DNA of 64,000 nucleotides from Ceratotherium simum simum (GCF_000283155.1 NW_004454177.1:7939217-8003216); one strand, 5' to 3'; numbered from the stretch's first letter, positions 20,560 through 31,634 are shown. The notes: a model not told the origin generated them from the letters alone. Program-made: numbers and translations.

Positions 20560-20900
20560 TGCAGTGCATGCGGTTCCCAGCACATTTGTTTGATCCGTGT
20601 CCAGGTTCTCTTAGACATTTGCTTCTAAGCCGACAGCTGAACATAAAAGCAGTCCCAAGTGGCTGTTTTCAGGTCTTCAACACTGGTTAGCCGCAGTTGG
20701 GAAATCGTCTCCTTCCCAGTGCCCCTAAGTGAATTATCACATGTTATCAAGTCAGAGCTTTGGGGTGGCCAAGCCGTAGCTCTGCTGCTCCTCCTCTGAT
20801 GATGTATCACCCGCCGAGTGGGTTATTAAGACATTCTCTGGCTGGGAGTGTGCATCAATCTGCTGCTCTGCTGTCCTTCCAAGGGGGCATGGCGAGGGAC
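20560..20900. promoter_or_regulatory. Candidate conserved non-coding element
   Basis: Repeat-free block. 'gaattatcacatgttatcaag' (about 20730-20750) holds two GATA-type cores (TTATCA) around CATGT. 'gatgatgtatcacccgccg' and 'gtgggttattaagac' follow, with an upstream 'cattgtttgat'-like patch near 20584. This spacing of factor cores without repeats is typical of developmental enhancers. Confidence 0.45.
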
Positions 20901-21190
20901 GCCTGGCATTTCTGTCCCCCAGATGTATAAGCCACTCATGCTGCATCGCTCCCTGGGTTCACTGAGGGATCCCATGACTGATCACCAATCCCACCTCCAG
21001 CCCATACTTACTCCTGCCCCATCATTGCCTCTGCATCCAAGCCATTTAAGGGACAACTTCTTCCGATGCCAGTCCTGCCAGTGCTCATGAGGCCTGGTCA
21101 GCCCTGCAAAGCCTGTGCTTAGGGACAGACCCTCCAGCCCCTCCTTGCCCCTCTACAACCAGGTCATCTCTGCCGCCCTCAGCCTCTGGG
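20901..21190. other. Unique non-coding sequence
   Basis: C-rich sequence, no gene or repeat seen. Confidence 0.4.
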
Positions 21191-21194
21191 CTGT

Positions 21195-21480
21195 GTGGAG
21201 GATCAGATTGCACATGAATAAGCAATATTCACTTGGCTCTGAAAGTCTCGAGTAAATCCCTTGAGCTGCTGGATGGGAGCAGTGCAATATTTCCCATCTC
21301 CTCCTCCCTCCATGGCCTCCCCCCAGCTCCTATTTCATTTGAAGGCCTTTTTGTTTTTTTTCTGGGGTGTACTTTCAGGTGGGTGACTATATTAGAACAA
21401 CACCATCAAAACACAGCATTTAGAGCAGAAAAACAGATCTCTAGGAGCAGTCACTCGATTAACAATGAGGAAAGGTAGTT
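21195..21480. promoter_or_regulatory. Candidate conserved non-coding element
   Basis: Contains 'catgaataagcaatattcac', 'gcagtgcaatatttccc', 'tcatttgaaggcctttttg' and 'cactcgattaacaatgagg' (SOX-like ACAAT with a homeodomain ATTA). No repeat match is recognised. Confidence 0.35.
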
Positions 21481-21694
21481 GAGGAGTGCATCCTCCCCAT
21501 CATCTTGCCTCTCCCTCCACTAGGAGGAGGAAGAAGGGCAGTCCCTTTGCTTCCCATATAAGCTCCCCACCCGCTGGGTCACCAACCCCACCTATGGAAG
21601 GAAAACCTCCCAGAGGCTTCATGGGAGCCACCCAATCTGTGAAGAGCCTGCCCTTCAGAACAATCTGGAGAGGCGAGGCATGGCTGAGGAGAAC

Positions 21695-22083
21695 ATCTTA
21701 GTCAGCTCAGGCTGCTATAACAAAATACCACAGACTGAGGGGCTTAAACAACAGACATTAACTTCTCACAGGGGGCTGGGAAGTCCCAGATCAAGGTGTG
21801 GGCAGATTCGGTTGCTGGTGAGGGCCCACTTCCTGACTTATAGATGGCCACCTTCTCACTATGTGCTCACAAAGCCTTTCTTAGGTGCCTGCATGTGGAG
21901 GGGGTGAGATCTCTCTGTCTTCCTCTTCTTATAAGGGCACTAAGGCCATCATGCGGATCTCACCCTCATGGCCTCATCTAAACCTAATTACCTCCCAGAG
22001 GCCCCACCTCGTAATACCATCACATTGGGGGTTAGGACTTCAATACATGAATTGGGGGTGACAAACATCAGCCCCTAACATAG
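21695..22083 (+). repeat. Solo LTR, ERVL-type (MLT2-like)
   Basis: The sequence follows an MLT2-type LTR from the start phrase 'ttagtcagctcaggctgc', through 'aacaaaataccacagactg', 'ataagggcactaaggcc', 'tcatctaaacctaattacc' and 'aataccatcacattggggg', to the end phrase 'cagcccctaaca'. No internal retroviral genes are attached, so it is a solo LTR fossil. The subfamily name is tentative. Confidence 0.75.
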
Positions 22084-22134
22084 GAGGAGGTGATTGCCAC
22101 TTGTTACCTAACTCACAATGTATATGCAACAGAC

Positions 22135-22315
22135 ACTGTAGGAGTCAAATCCTGCCTCACCGCTGACCAGCTGTGTTTCCTTAGGTGAGTGAATTATCTC
22201 TCTGTGCCTCATTTTCCTCTACTGTTAAATGGGAACTACTGCTCTTAAGTGAGATGCTAGTCACAAAGGTTTAGAATTGTGCCTGACACTACTAAATGCT
22301 TAAGAAACATGAAGA
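22135..22315 (+). repeat. MIR SINE
   Basis: 'aggagtcaaatcctgcctcac', then 'accagctgtgtttccttagg', then 'ctctctgtgcctcattttcc', then 'aaatgggaactactgctc'. Sense orientation. Confidence 0.85.
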
Positions 22316-22890
22316 ATTTTTACTCTCATTTCATCCCACCACCTCCACTCCCCACACCAGGCCAAATTCCGACAGTTACGCCAGGTTGGCAAGAGGGAGT
22401 GTGTAAGAGAGGAAATGCATTTTGTTGACGTTGGTGAAGTACCCACCACCCCTCTCAGCGGTCCTTCCTCAGGCCTGGAAAACTCCTGTTAAACTCGTTT
22501 GTCTCTGGCACATGATAGGCGCTCAGTGAATCTATTTCAAGAGAAGAAAGAGACAGGACAAGGAGGGAAGGGACAGAGGGGAGCGAAGGGGAAGAGGGAG
22601 AGGAGAGGGGAGTGAAGGAAGGGTTACCACACACCCAGTCTGTGCACAGCTGAGCTCTTTGTGCAGCCCCGCCACCCTGGCCCAGCATGCTTTCTCGCCT
22701 GACTTCCCCATATCTACCAGTGCTGTGAGCATTTGCTATTGTCTGAGGCTCAAAGCTCTGGTCATCTTCAACTCTTCCCCCTCTCTTGTTCCTCTTCCGC
22801 ATCCAGCCACTGACTTGTAGTAACACTTCATAATGTTTCTCAGACATATTTTTTCCTTTTCTGGCTACTCTCACTATTAGTTCATGGCTT
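22316..22890. other. Unique sequence with purine tract
   Basis: A purine-rich run of GGA/GAA units occupies about 22538-22622. A 139-codon open frame on the minus strand reads through this tract, which explains its serine/leucine/proline-rich middle. Not a gene. Confidence 0.5.
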
Positions 22891-22894
22891 CATC

Positions 22895-23165
22895 ATCTCC
22901 CCTCCCCATAATGTGATCTTCCTCCCTCCGATCTGTGCCCCACAACCCATTGTGCTCAAGGCATCCAGATGAACCTTCTTAAAGCACGATTCCCATTATA
23001 CTATTCTCTGTTTCAAAAATTGACAATGGTATCCCTTTCCCAGGGGCCCCCACACCATCCCAGCCTCATTCTCCACTCTTCTTCTGCACAGATACCCTCC
23101 TCCAGCCTATTTTGTCATCTCTCTGTTCAGGATGCATTAAGCGTATTTGCTTCATGAAGAATTTC
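22895..23165 (+). repeat. L2 LINE fragment
   Basis: 'ccatccagatgaaccttctt'-type wording, then 'ttcaaaaattgacaatgg' (the old 'tcaatggctccccat' region), then 'catcccagcctcattctcc' and 'ctccagcctattttgtc' match the pre-3' part of L2 in sense orientation. Confidence 0.6.
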
Positions 23166-23184
23166 AATTAGATGCTAGACCCGC

Positions 23185-23645
23185 ACTAGACTAGCCACAT
23201 GTAGCTACTGAGCACTTGAAATGTGGCTAACGCTACTGAGGAAGTGAATTTTTAATTGTATTTAAATTAAAAAGCAGAGGCAATGTAAAATATTTTTGCA
23301 TTAGACACACCTTTATTGTTTTGATAGAACCACATTTCACTTTAACCATTGCATCCCATAAGATATTAATGTTGTACTGAAGTACACGTGTCTGGAACGT
23401 GTGTAATTTCCAGTATTAAAAACACATCACTGGTCGTGTTGGTGCCAATGGATTGATTCAGTTTGAATGATTTCTTTTTTCTCTGCATCAATGTACCACT
23501 GTAAAGTGATTATTTAAATATTTTCTACGGACAGCATGAATTACTGTGATACCTGTTTCTTTTTATTTTTTCAGTGCCTACAAAAATACCTAAAATACAT
23601 CTGTGGCTTGCATTATATTTTCATCAGATTGCTCAGTGTTAGCTC
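23185..23645 (+). repeat. hAT-Charlie-type non-autonomous DNA transposon fossil
   Basis: The left part reads 'agccacatgtagctactgag', then 'cacttgaaatgtggctaac'. The right part reads 'acctgtttctttttatt', then 'gtggcttgcattatattttc'. These are the outer segments of a Charlie-related MER element, with an AT-rich middle. No transposase is encoded. A related, shorter copy lies at 37465-37665. Confidence 0.7.
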
Positions 23646-23794
23646 TGGGTGATGACACACTGGAACTTAATAGTAAGGGAGGCATGAAACAGGTACAGCG
23701 AGCTCCAGATTGAGCTGGTCCTGCCAGTGGCATCTAGAAAGCAGTAGTTCTAGGCACGCTGTGGATCTTCAGTGAACATCGCAGAAGGTGGAAG

Positions 23795-24010
23795 AGTATG
23801 GTGGGTAGGATAGGCTTGGGAATCAACTAACACTGAATTTGAAGCCCAGCTCTGTCAGCCGGATAAATGACTCTGGGGCTCAGTTTTCCCATCTGCTAAA
23901 CTGGAATGTTAACTCGTCAAACTCAGAGGGTTGTTGTGAAGATTACATAAGATCATTCTCTTAGCATGGCACTTGAGGACAATGAGTGCTCAATAATGAT
24001 CAGCTATTAG
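23795..24010 (+). repeat. MIR SINE
   Basis: 'gaatttgaagcccagctctgt', then 'ggctcagttttcccatctgc', then 'agggttgttgtgaagattac', then 'gcatggcacttgaggac' and the 'gtgctcaataatgatc' tail. Sense orientation. Confidence 0.9.
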
Positions 24011-24972
24011 GCAATCGGATTTAATGGAACAGAGGCAAGAGGTATATAAAATTACTGCTGATGGCCCGTCGATTCCTCTTTTCTCTGATTCCCAGTCACA
24101 TGATTGCTACAGAGGATGACCTTCTGACTCACAGAGATGAGGTTCATCGCAGCAATAAAATCAGCTCACAGGGAAGTATTTTTTACCCATAGAGTCAGCA
24201 CAAAATGCATTCTTGAATGTCCATCAACTAACCACAATGACCTGCCCTTGCAAATCCCATGATCAGCTTTGAGCTCCACCAACCTCCCTGGGATGGGGTG
24301 TGAGGATGGGGTGGAGTGGGTTCTCAGTTTGCTAAAAAATAATATTCAGGATGCCCAGCCCTGCTCCCAAAACACACCACCAAGCTCTCCCAAGGTCAAC
24401 TGAACCCCCAGGCTAGATGTCACCAGGGCTCTGGTGTGTGACTCTCCAAAGAAACTCCAAGGAAAACTTGGAGTTTTCCCACTTATTCCCACCTTGCTCT
24501 CTGCCAAACTAAGAGTGTGTGCTGATCCCTGGCACCACCCAGGCAGACAGACTATGACTTGGAGACCTCTCCTGGGGTCCTGGCAGGCAGGAGGAGAGGA
24601 AGCAGTTTTATAGCTTGAGTCACTGGAGTTCAAGTTCTCTCCCAGTGCTGCCAAGTGGAGAAGGGAAATGACAATGATTTCAGGCAACACTAGAAGAAAC
24701 GAGAAAGCAGACACCAACTCCAAGTTCTCTACAATGTTCCAGGACCCAGAGCCGAGATGAGAGCCAGGGAGTCTTGGATTTAGGACCGGAAGAAGCAGAG
24801 AGTAGCTCAAAGGGCAAAAGGTAAGGCACCACAGTTTGGCAAATGAACTCATGCAGGAGCCCATCCTCTTGTGAGAGCAGTCAACAGGCCCACGAGGTCT
24901 GTTAGGATCCCTCCCTACCAGGTCCAATGCAACTCTGTGAGTGAACTGAGGGCTCTGAAAAAGATTGCTGAG
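24011..24972. other. Unique non-coding sequence
   Basis: A minus-strand frame of 214 codons (24346-24990) is the longest in the window. It starts inside the ERE SINE, shows no domain and has no visible homolog, so I do not call a gene. Nothing else is recognised. Confidence 0.6.
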
Positions 24973-25226
24973 GGGCCAGCCTGGTGGCACAAGTGGTTAA
25001 GTGCCTGCGCTCTGCTTCGTGGGCCCGGGGTTCGCCGGTTCGGATCCCGGGCGTGTACCAACGCACCGCTTGATAAGCCATGCTGTGGCAGCGTCCCATA
25101 TAAAGTAGAGGAGGATGGGCACGGATGTTAGCCCAGGGCCACTCTTCCTCAAGGAAAAAAAAAGGGGGGGGGATTGGTATCAGATGTTAGCTCAGGGCTA
25201 GTCCTCCTTACAAAAAAAAAAAAAAA
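24973..25226 (+). repeat. ERE-type equine tRNA-derived SINE
   Basis: The element opens 'gggccagcctggtggcacaag', carries a pol III B-box-like GGTTCGGATCC near 25036, continues through 'gcgtcccatataaag', 'gatgttagcccaggg' and 'gatgttagctcagggc', and ends in an A-run. Imperfect target duplications flank it (24958-24972 and 25222-25236, 13 of 15 matching). ERE SINEs derive from tRNA-Ser and are a perissodactyl hallmark, which makes this the best clade marker in the window. Confidence 0.95.
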
Positions 25227-25439
25227 GAATGCTAAACACCAGTAAATTCCTCCATTTCCCAAGCCCAGTGTCACAAGGAGCTGCAACGGCATCTTAGAGG
25301 AGAGGAATATCCGGACCCTTTAGGTTGTGACTGACACTTTTTTTAAAGAAAGGAAGGAAAGAAGGAATTTATTTAAAGGAACTTGAGTATTTCCTATAAT
25401 CTGAGCTAAAATTAAATGAACAATCCGTGAAAAATGCCG

Positions 25440-25935
25440 AGAGGCTACAACAGACCAGCTTCCTCCATGTGGCAGAATTACTCCAAGTAGCAGAGATTAC
25501 TAGTAGCCTAGTCCAACATGCATCCTTCCTTTCCTCCTTAGTGACAGAACAACCATTTTATTCAGGGCAGCAATGGTTCCCAGCTAAAAGACTACATTTC
25601 CCAGCTTTCTTTGCAGCAAGACTTGGCCATGTGACTAAGTTCTGGCCAATGAGTTGTAAGCAGAAGAGTTAGGACTTCTAAAAAGGGAGGGACATGCTCT
25701 TTTTTATCCCTTTTGTCCTTCCAACTGCTCGGAAAGCAAATAAGACCATTGAAGTTCCCGCACCCTTACTGGAACATGAGATGACTTGGAGGCTGGAAAC
25801 TACACTGAGGCTGGAGAAGCAGAAAGATAGGAGCCTGACCATGGAGCTCTCTGGCTGGCCCTGCACTGCCCACCTCTGGACTTCTTTTACATAAGAGCAA
25901 CATATATATCTATTTTATTTAACCACTGTTTTGTG
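25440..25935 (+). repeat. MLT1-like MaLR LTR
   Basis: Reads 'gactacatttcccagctttc', then 'ttggccatgtgactaagttc', 'tggccaatgagttgtaagcag', 'gggacatgctcttttttatc', 'ctctggacttcttttacata' and 'atttaaccactgttttg', the recurring order of MLT1-type LTRs. No internal region is attached. A reverse relative lies at 42035-42370. Confidence 0.6.
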
Positions 25936-26355
25936 TTTAGTTTTGTTTTGTTGTGGCCTGGATGGAGTCAAGGGTTCAGTTAAATGCAGCAAAATCCAAT
26001 CTTCATCGACATACTACAATTAGAGCATTTCCTATTTATAGCATCTTCAAGCAGAAAGGATCTGACTAGCTTCCTCAGCTCTTGTTTTTAAAATCCTGGG
26101 GAAGTTCTCAGATTGGCCCAGGCTGGGGTCAGGTACTATCCCTGGACCAAGCAGCTGTGGTCATGGGAGCATGTCGTGAGAAAGGCCAGAAGCTGAGAGA
26201 AGACAGAATGGCTCCCATGCTGACTACTGCCTACAGAGGGAGGGGCAGCAGGCCCTAGATGCAGAGAGATGAGGAGACAGTGCCCACGAGTCTACTATAA
26301 GAAGGGGTGGGATTAAATCACCTTAATTTCGCCATTTCCAGCACATATCATTGTC
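25936..26355. other. Unique non-coding sequence
   Basis: A 'gttttgttttgttgtggcc' T/G-rich patch lies near 25940. No gene seen. Confidence 0.4.
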
Positions 26356-26359
26356 ATCT

Positions 26360-26612
26360 GTAATGATATCATTTTACGTTTGTATAATGCTTTACCCTTG
26401 TGTGGCAAATTACAACACACAATCCATTTTCACAGTGATTACCTCATTGGATCTTCCCCAGAATCCTGTAAGGTAGTTACGTGATATCCCCATTTTACAG
26501 AAGCAAAAGTAAGACTGAGAGGGGTTAAGTAACTTGTCCAAAGTCTCAGAGTTGGGGAGTCCTGGGGCTGGGTCTCAAGGCAGGGTACAATTTCTACCAC
26601 ACCAACTAACAT
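26360..26612 (-). repeat. MIR SINE
   Basis: 'tgtataatgctttacccttg', then 'gtgattacctcattggatc', then 'ccccattttacagaagc', then 'aagtaacttgtccaaagtc'. A reverse-oriented, nearly complete MIR. Confidence 0.85.
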
Positions 26613-26720
26613 ATTAATTAAGCAATCATTGAGCTTCCCTTGTAGAGAGAGAATGGGATTAGAGATGATTTCCCTCCTCTCTCATCCCTGCCTCCACCCC
26701 CTAAAAAGGACACAGCTCTG

Positions 26721-26960
26721 GGGGACGGCCCATGGAGTAGTGCTGAAGTTCGCGCACTTGGCTTTGGCGGCCCAGGGTTCGTGGGTTTGGATCCCCAGGC
26801 GCAGACGTACACACTGCTGCTGTGGCGGCATCCCACATACAAAAAAACAGAGGAAGATTGGCACAGATGTTAGCTCAGGGACAATCTTCCTCAAGCAAAA
26901 GAGGAGGACTGGCAACAGATGTCAGCTCAGGGCTGATCCTCCTCACCAAAAACCAAACAA
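26721..26960 (+). repeat. ERE-type equine SINE with exact target-site duplication
   Basis: 'ggggacggcccatggagtag', a B-box-like GGTTTGGATCC near 26785, 'cggcatcccacatac', 'gatgttagctcaggg' and 'gatgtcagctcagggc' identify the element. The 12-base duplication GACACAGCTCTG is exact on both sides (26709-26720 and 26961-26972). A 183-codon open frame (26629-27180) runs through this SINE and is not a gene. Confidence 0.95.
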
Positions 26961-26972
26961 GACACAGCTCTG

Positions 26973-27284
26973 TAGTCACGACACTTCGAATCTAACTGGT
27001 GGGGAGGGAGGAAAAACACTAGAGCTATTTACTATTACAAAGCAGAAATGTAACTGTAAATTACACAATGTCTCCAGGAGGGATGGATGTGTAAGGACCA
27101 CCACACTGTGTGTGAAGTTAGGCGTGCTCAGAGCCAGGCTGTGGACCCTCCAGGAAAGTTGGCCATGGTGCTGGTATTAGCCCAGAAAATCTTTGAACCT
27201 GGAGTGAAGCTGTGAGAGCAACAATATCTTTACTGGGACTTTTTAAAAAAGAGCTTTTGATTAGCCTGAAACATTAGTATGACT
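26973..27284. other. Unique non-coding sequence
   Basis: No gene or repeat recognised. Confidence 0.4.
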
Positions 27285-27560
27285 TATTTTCTCAGCTCCG
27301 GTAAATATTTAATTATCAAAAATAATGGTGTCTTTTTTTTTTACCTTTTTGAATCTAAATCACAGCGAGAATTTTATTAAGGCTCTCTTGGCAGTGAATG
27401 GCATCCTAGTGTGGCATCTTTTAACTGACATCCCTATAATTAGAAGGAATTGTCTTTTCATACCACAAATTTGAACTGGCTAATTACTCAATGAATATTT
27501 AGCTTCTTACGTAGGCAAATATTATGCGAAGAGAGGAACTTTATTGAATAAGAATTCAAC
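27285..27560. promoter_or_regulatory. Candidate conserved non-coding element
   Basis: One of the most enhancer-like blocks by eye. It has 'ggtaaatatttaattatcaa', 'aaaaataatggtgtc', 'gagaattttattaaggc', 'ccctataattagaagg', 'gctaattactcaatg' and 'ggcaaatattatgcg', which give many homeodomain (TAATTA/ATTA), forkhead and POU-type cores. No repeat signature is present. Confidence 0.5.
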
Positions 27561-27663
27561 CCAGAAAACTTCCTCGGAGCCAGCTGTGGCCTGTTCTATT
27601 TGAGGTCTTCTCCACTATCCCTCACCCCAACTATCACCACCCCCAACCTCCACCATCTCAGAC

Positions 27664-27697
<34 letters not shown>

Positions 27698-27700
27698 ACC
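27664..27700 (+). repeat. (CA)n microsatellite
   Basis: About 17 CA units with one CTC interruption. Confidence 0.95.
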
Positions 27701-27739
27701 ACACACTCTGGCACTCCTGGGAAAGCAAATGGGGTCCTT

Positions 27740-28265
27740 AGTTGTTGTTGTTTGAATTTTAACACTTTTATTTCTTAATAAAACATTTATTAAAATATTT
27801 CAACCACTCAAAAAATTTAAAGAATAATATGATAAATACCCTGTCCCTACAGCCCAGCATAATAAATAAAGCATAACCAATATAGTTGGATGCTCATGCA
27901 CTGCATCCCCTCCCTCTCAACCCTCTCTTCTACCCCCTACTCCCACTCTCTTAAATTTGACCGTCTTGACTTTGGTGTTTATATTCCTATGTATTATTCA
28001 TAAATAGCATATAGTATTATTTTACATAGTTTACAGCTTTTGTAAGTGGCATCACAGTGTATATATTCTTCTAAAACTTGCCGTTTTAGCTCCATGGTGT
28101 TTTGTGAGATCATCCGTGTCGATACATGTAGCTCCACTTCATTCATTTTTATTACTGGAAAGAATTCCGTTGAGTGAATATGCTACAACTTATTCATTTC
28201 TCATTGATGGAAATTTAGGTTGTTTTCTGGGTTTTGAGGGTTTTTTTGTTTTTTGCTATTACAAA
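27740..28265 (-). repeat. Old L1 LINE 3' fragment, antisense
   Basis: Plus-strand phrases 'tattcataaatagcatata', 'gtaagtggcatcacagtg', 'gctccatggtgttttgtgag', 'atttttattactggaaag' and 'ggaaatttaggttgttttc' match the reverse complement of an L1M-type 3' UTR. No open frame. Confidence 0.75.
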
Positions 28266-29665
28266 TGTTTGGTTTGGGCCTGAAGGACTACGTCAGCATT
28301 CCCTCCCAATACTCTCCCGTGGCTCCAGTAACTTTCCAGAAGCCTCTTCTGTGTTCCTTTCCCAAAGGATGCTGGTCTCAGTGAGGAGCCAATCAAAGGC
28401 ACCAAGCCATGGCCCCAGTCAGTGGACTGAAAAGTCTTAGCTGCTCCGTGTTCAAGCTGGTCTGCTCTGAGCTCTCAGAGGCCTGCAGCAGGCAGGGGAG
28501 CGTGACGAGCAACTCTGCCTGACACCCACAGCCACCAGGAATGCCGAGCACCCGTGACTTGTGCCTCAGCTTCCCAGGGACTAAGCACAGACCACGAGGC
28601 CTCAGGAGACTCAAAACAGCTCCAGGGGAGAAATACACGGGTTCTACTGTCCTAAGGAGAGAGCTGAGAAGTCAGAATTCACCCTGTCCACGGCTGCTAG
28701 CATTGTACGAGGAGAATCTCAGAGAGTGAAAAGCCTTCCAGACGGAAGAACAAATGAATCTCTTCTGAAGGATGAGCAAACACGGTAGAGATGGGAATAG
28801 AGGAAAGATTCAGGGAGAACAGGTCGGCCTGGTTCCCCAAGAACCACCAGTCAGTCATCCAACTCTGATGTATGAGGAAAGGGGGCTCCTGGGCTTGAGA
28901 GCTGAGCTCTGGTCTTATCAAGGGCAGACTGGGCCAGGCATCCAGGAGGCCTTCCGGTAGTACCACCACCAGCCCCCATCCAAGAGTTCTCTCAGTCCCA
29001 GGCCCGGCCAGCCCCTTGTGGGAGGACTGGTTCCTTCCCCCTCAAGCACACTGCCAGGTCCAAGTCTCCCAGAAAACTTAGTTGGGTCCCCAGGGCTTTA
29101 GGGAGCTGAGTACCAACCTTGGAGAAGTCTGCCTTCTCTGCAGCACCCCAGGCCATGAAGGAAACACCCAGGGCCACTGCAGCCTGACCCTGGAGGGCTG
29201 CCCAAGGTCTCCAGGTAGCTTTGCAGCCCTGAGATCCTCGCTCCACCTCTGCCCCATCACCCCCCAGCACTTTACGGGACCTAGTCCCTCATCCTGCAGC
29301 TGGGGGGTGGTCTCTTCATGAACCTGGGGGCCTCACATGTAGCTGCCTCTTTGTAGACCTCGTGAGGCTGAGGCACAGCCCTCAGTAACTCAGTGCTTAC
29401 TCCTGCCCCTGAAATTCTTCCTCAGCCTCCCTTCCCCCTGGGGCAGGAACTATCCCTTCTGTGGGGCCCAGCGAAGCTCCAAACAGAAGCCCATTCCCGA
29501 GCCACCTAGCCCATAGCAGAGCTGGAATTTGCCATCAGAGCCTCATCTACAGAGAGGAAGGTGCCAAGATACTGGGAGCTAAACCCCAGGGGGACAACAG
29601 GAGTGTCATCTCTGACCCCTGACTGGATAGCTCCCCAACCCCACTCAGCCCCACAACAATGCCTG
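28266..29665. other. Unique non-coding sequence
   Basis: About 1.4 kb of GC-balanced sequence with no identifiable repeat. Overlapping open frames of 60-92 codons on both strands (for example 28697-28969 and 28992-29270) lack domains and agreement of frame. Confidence 0.5.
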
Positions 29666-29669
29666 AATA

Positions 29670-29900
29670 ATTCCATCCAATTCTACTTTAAAAAAGAAAA
29701 CCCAGGAAATAATTACTTCAGTCAGACATTATTTACTTAAGTAATTCTTTACTCAAACGTCTTTAGGCTTTATTTTACTAATACTACATAATTACGTAAT
29801 TGTGTAATTAGGAAGAAATTAAATGACAAATGTTTGCTGAGAACAAATGGAAAAAAATAGATCCTTTATTTCCCTGAGCGCTCCCAGCTCGGTACATTAC
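29670..29900. promoter_or_regulatory. Candidate conserved non-coding element with homeodomain palindrome
   Basis: The block includes 'gaataattccatccaattc' on its left edge, 'aaataattacttcag', 'cattatttacttaag' and a 12-base perfect palindrome AATTACGTAATT at 29790-29801, followed at once by 'gtgtaattag'. Several TAATTA cores lie within 25 bases. No repeat match is recognised. Confidence 0.5.
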
Positions 29901-30740
29901 ATCTTCTTCCCCCTCCCCCCCGTTCCCCCTTCGTCTCCCCCACCCCCAGCCTCTCTCAAGTGGGGACCAGTGGGTGGAGGACCTGGACAAGGAGCAGCAG
30001 ATGCGGGCACCCTGAGCCTGAGGCAGAAAGCTGAGGCCTGTTAGAGCTAACCCGTGTGTCTCCATCCACAGCCTGACCTCCCGCCGAGGGCTGAGCAGCA
30101 GTCAAGCCTCCTCTGGTTTCCCCTTATGGTCTCTAGACCCGGGAGACCCACGGAGCTCCAACCCACGGCAGCCCAAGAGAAGCAAGGACAGCTGGCCCTG
30201 GGGAGTAGCCTCCTATAAGCAAAGGCCAATTCAGCTCATGCTGCAGACGTGCTCCCAGGGTGGCGAGCTCCCCAGGCTGAAGGAGAGAGATGAGGGGTCC
30301 ACTAGATTGAGAAGGAGGTGGGAACACATCTGCTTCACTGCCTTCACAGGGACCTACAGTGTCTGCCTCGAAAACCTACCCAAGGCAGACACACGGCACG
30401 CACCCCAGGACTGAGCTACCCATGTGGGACCCATTCACATGGCCCACCACGCCTGCTTCCCGCCTTCCCTTCTCCAGCCTCAGCAGCTGTGGAAGCCAAT
30501 GGAGCTTCCTGCGGGCAAAAAATTCAATCAACCAACCACCCACCCAACACCCGTGGAGCATGTCTTTTGTTCAAGTTCTGAGGGGGACGCAAAAGAGCAG
30601 GCAGGCCAGAGCTCTACTCATTAATATGTCAGCTGCTTGGAACTTGGCATGTAGAGCAGTGCTATTCACAGTAGAAAGTTTCCTAGGCCAGCCTGCCAAA
30701 AAAATAAAAATCGCTTATAAATGTCCCCAGCATCCAGTAC
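29901..30740. other. Unique non-coding sequence
   Basis: A C-rich run at 29905-29950. Open frames at 30318-30832 conflict with each other and show no domain. No gene seen. Confidence 0.45.
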
Positions 30741-30744
30741 CAAG

Positions 30745-30965
30745 AAGTAGGAGTTTGAGCCATGGACTTAGGTTTGGAGGTTCATGTCCTGTCTCCCACA
30801 CTTACAAGCTGTGCCCCTGGACAAGTTACTGATCTTGCGGTGCCTCCATTTGCTCATCAGTAAAATGGGAACAATGAACATCCTACCAGATTGTTGTGAG
30901 GATTAAATGAATGGATAGCAATAAGGTGCTCAGAACAGCACCAAGTGCTCAAAAAGCAGTAACCA
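30745..30965 (+). repeat. MIR SINE
   Basis: 'acttacaagctgtgcccctgg', then 'gcggtgcctccatttgctc', then 'agattgttgtgaggattaaa', then 'gtgctcagaacagcacc'. Sense orientation. Confidence 0.9.
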
Positions 30966-31634
30966 CAGTTGTCCAAGTGGAACTACAGAAGCCAACCCAG
31001 ATGGAGTAGAAGGGCGCTGTGGGAAAGCGCCCAGCTTGGGTGGCCAGTGCCGGCGGCCGCTTCCCACCCCCACCAGCTCTGAGCTGATTGTGACTCATGA
31101 GCTCAGGGCAGGGCCAGCAGGGCAAGAGGTGGGAAGGATGAGAAAAGCAGTAAAGGGGCTCAGGTCCCAGGGGAAGGGGCATGGAGCCCTGAGAGAGGGA
31201 CTTCCTGCCGACCGAACTCCCCAGAGAAACTTCTACCTGGGGCCACTCACTTTGGGGGCCAATTGTAGAAAAGAACACAGTGCCCCACTCTGACATCCTT
31301 GAAGATGATACTTTCTGAGGCTAACTTTTTTTCTTCCCAACAATAAGAGTGATCAAGGGATTAAAGTGACTTTCTCCAAGGTCTCTATTCATTAGTTTCA
31401 TAAGAAACAGACAAAAAGCACAAATGAGCACTAATGGGGGGTCTTTGGCATCAATTGAGGTGAAGTACTTTACAACGAGGTGAAGAAACCAGGTTTCAGG
31501 CCACCTCAGGCTAGAGATGGGACTGCAGGTGGGCGTGACACACCAGCTGGGCACCTTCAGCCCAGGTGACAGCAGGAGAAGGAGGAGCCCAGGAACTCTG
31601 CCCTCCCTGCTGTCCAGTCTTCTCTGGAGTAGAG
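30966..31634. other. Unique non-coding sequence
   Basis: No repeat or exon recognised. Open frames of 85-115 codons overlap on opposite strands. Confidence 0.45.

Noticed and set aside
24346..24990. Minus-strand open frame of 214 codons
   Set aside because: It starts within an ERE SINE, shows no domain and lies in otherwise non-coding sequence; a chance frame is more likely.
26629..27180. Plus-strand open frame of 183 codons
   Set aside because: It runs through a complete ERE SINE with intact target duplications.
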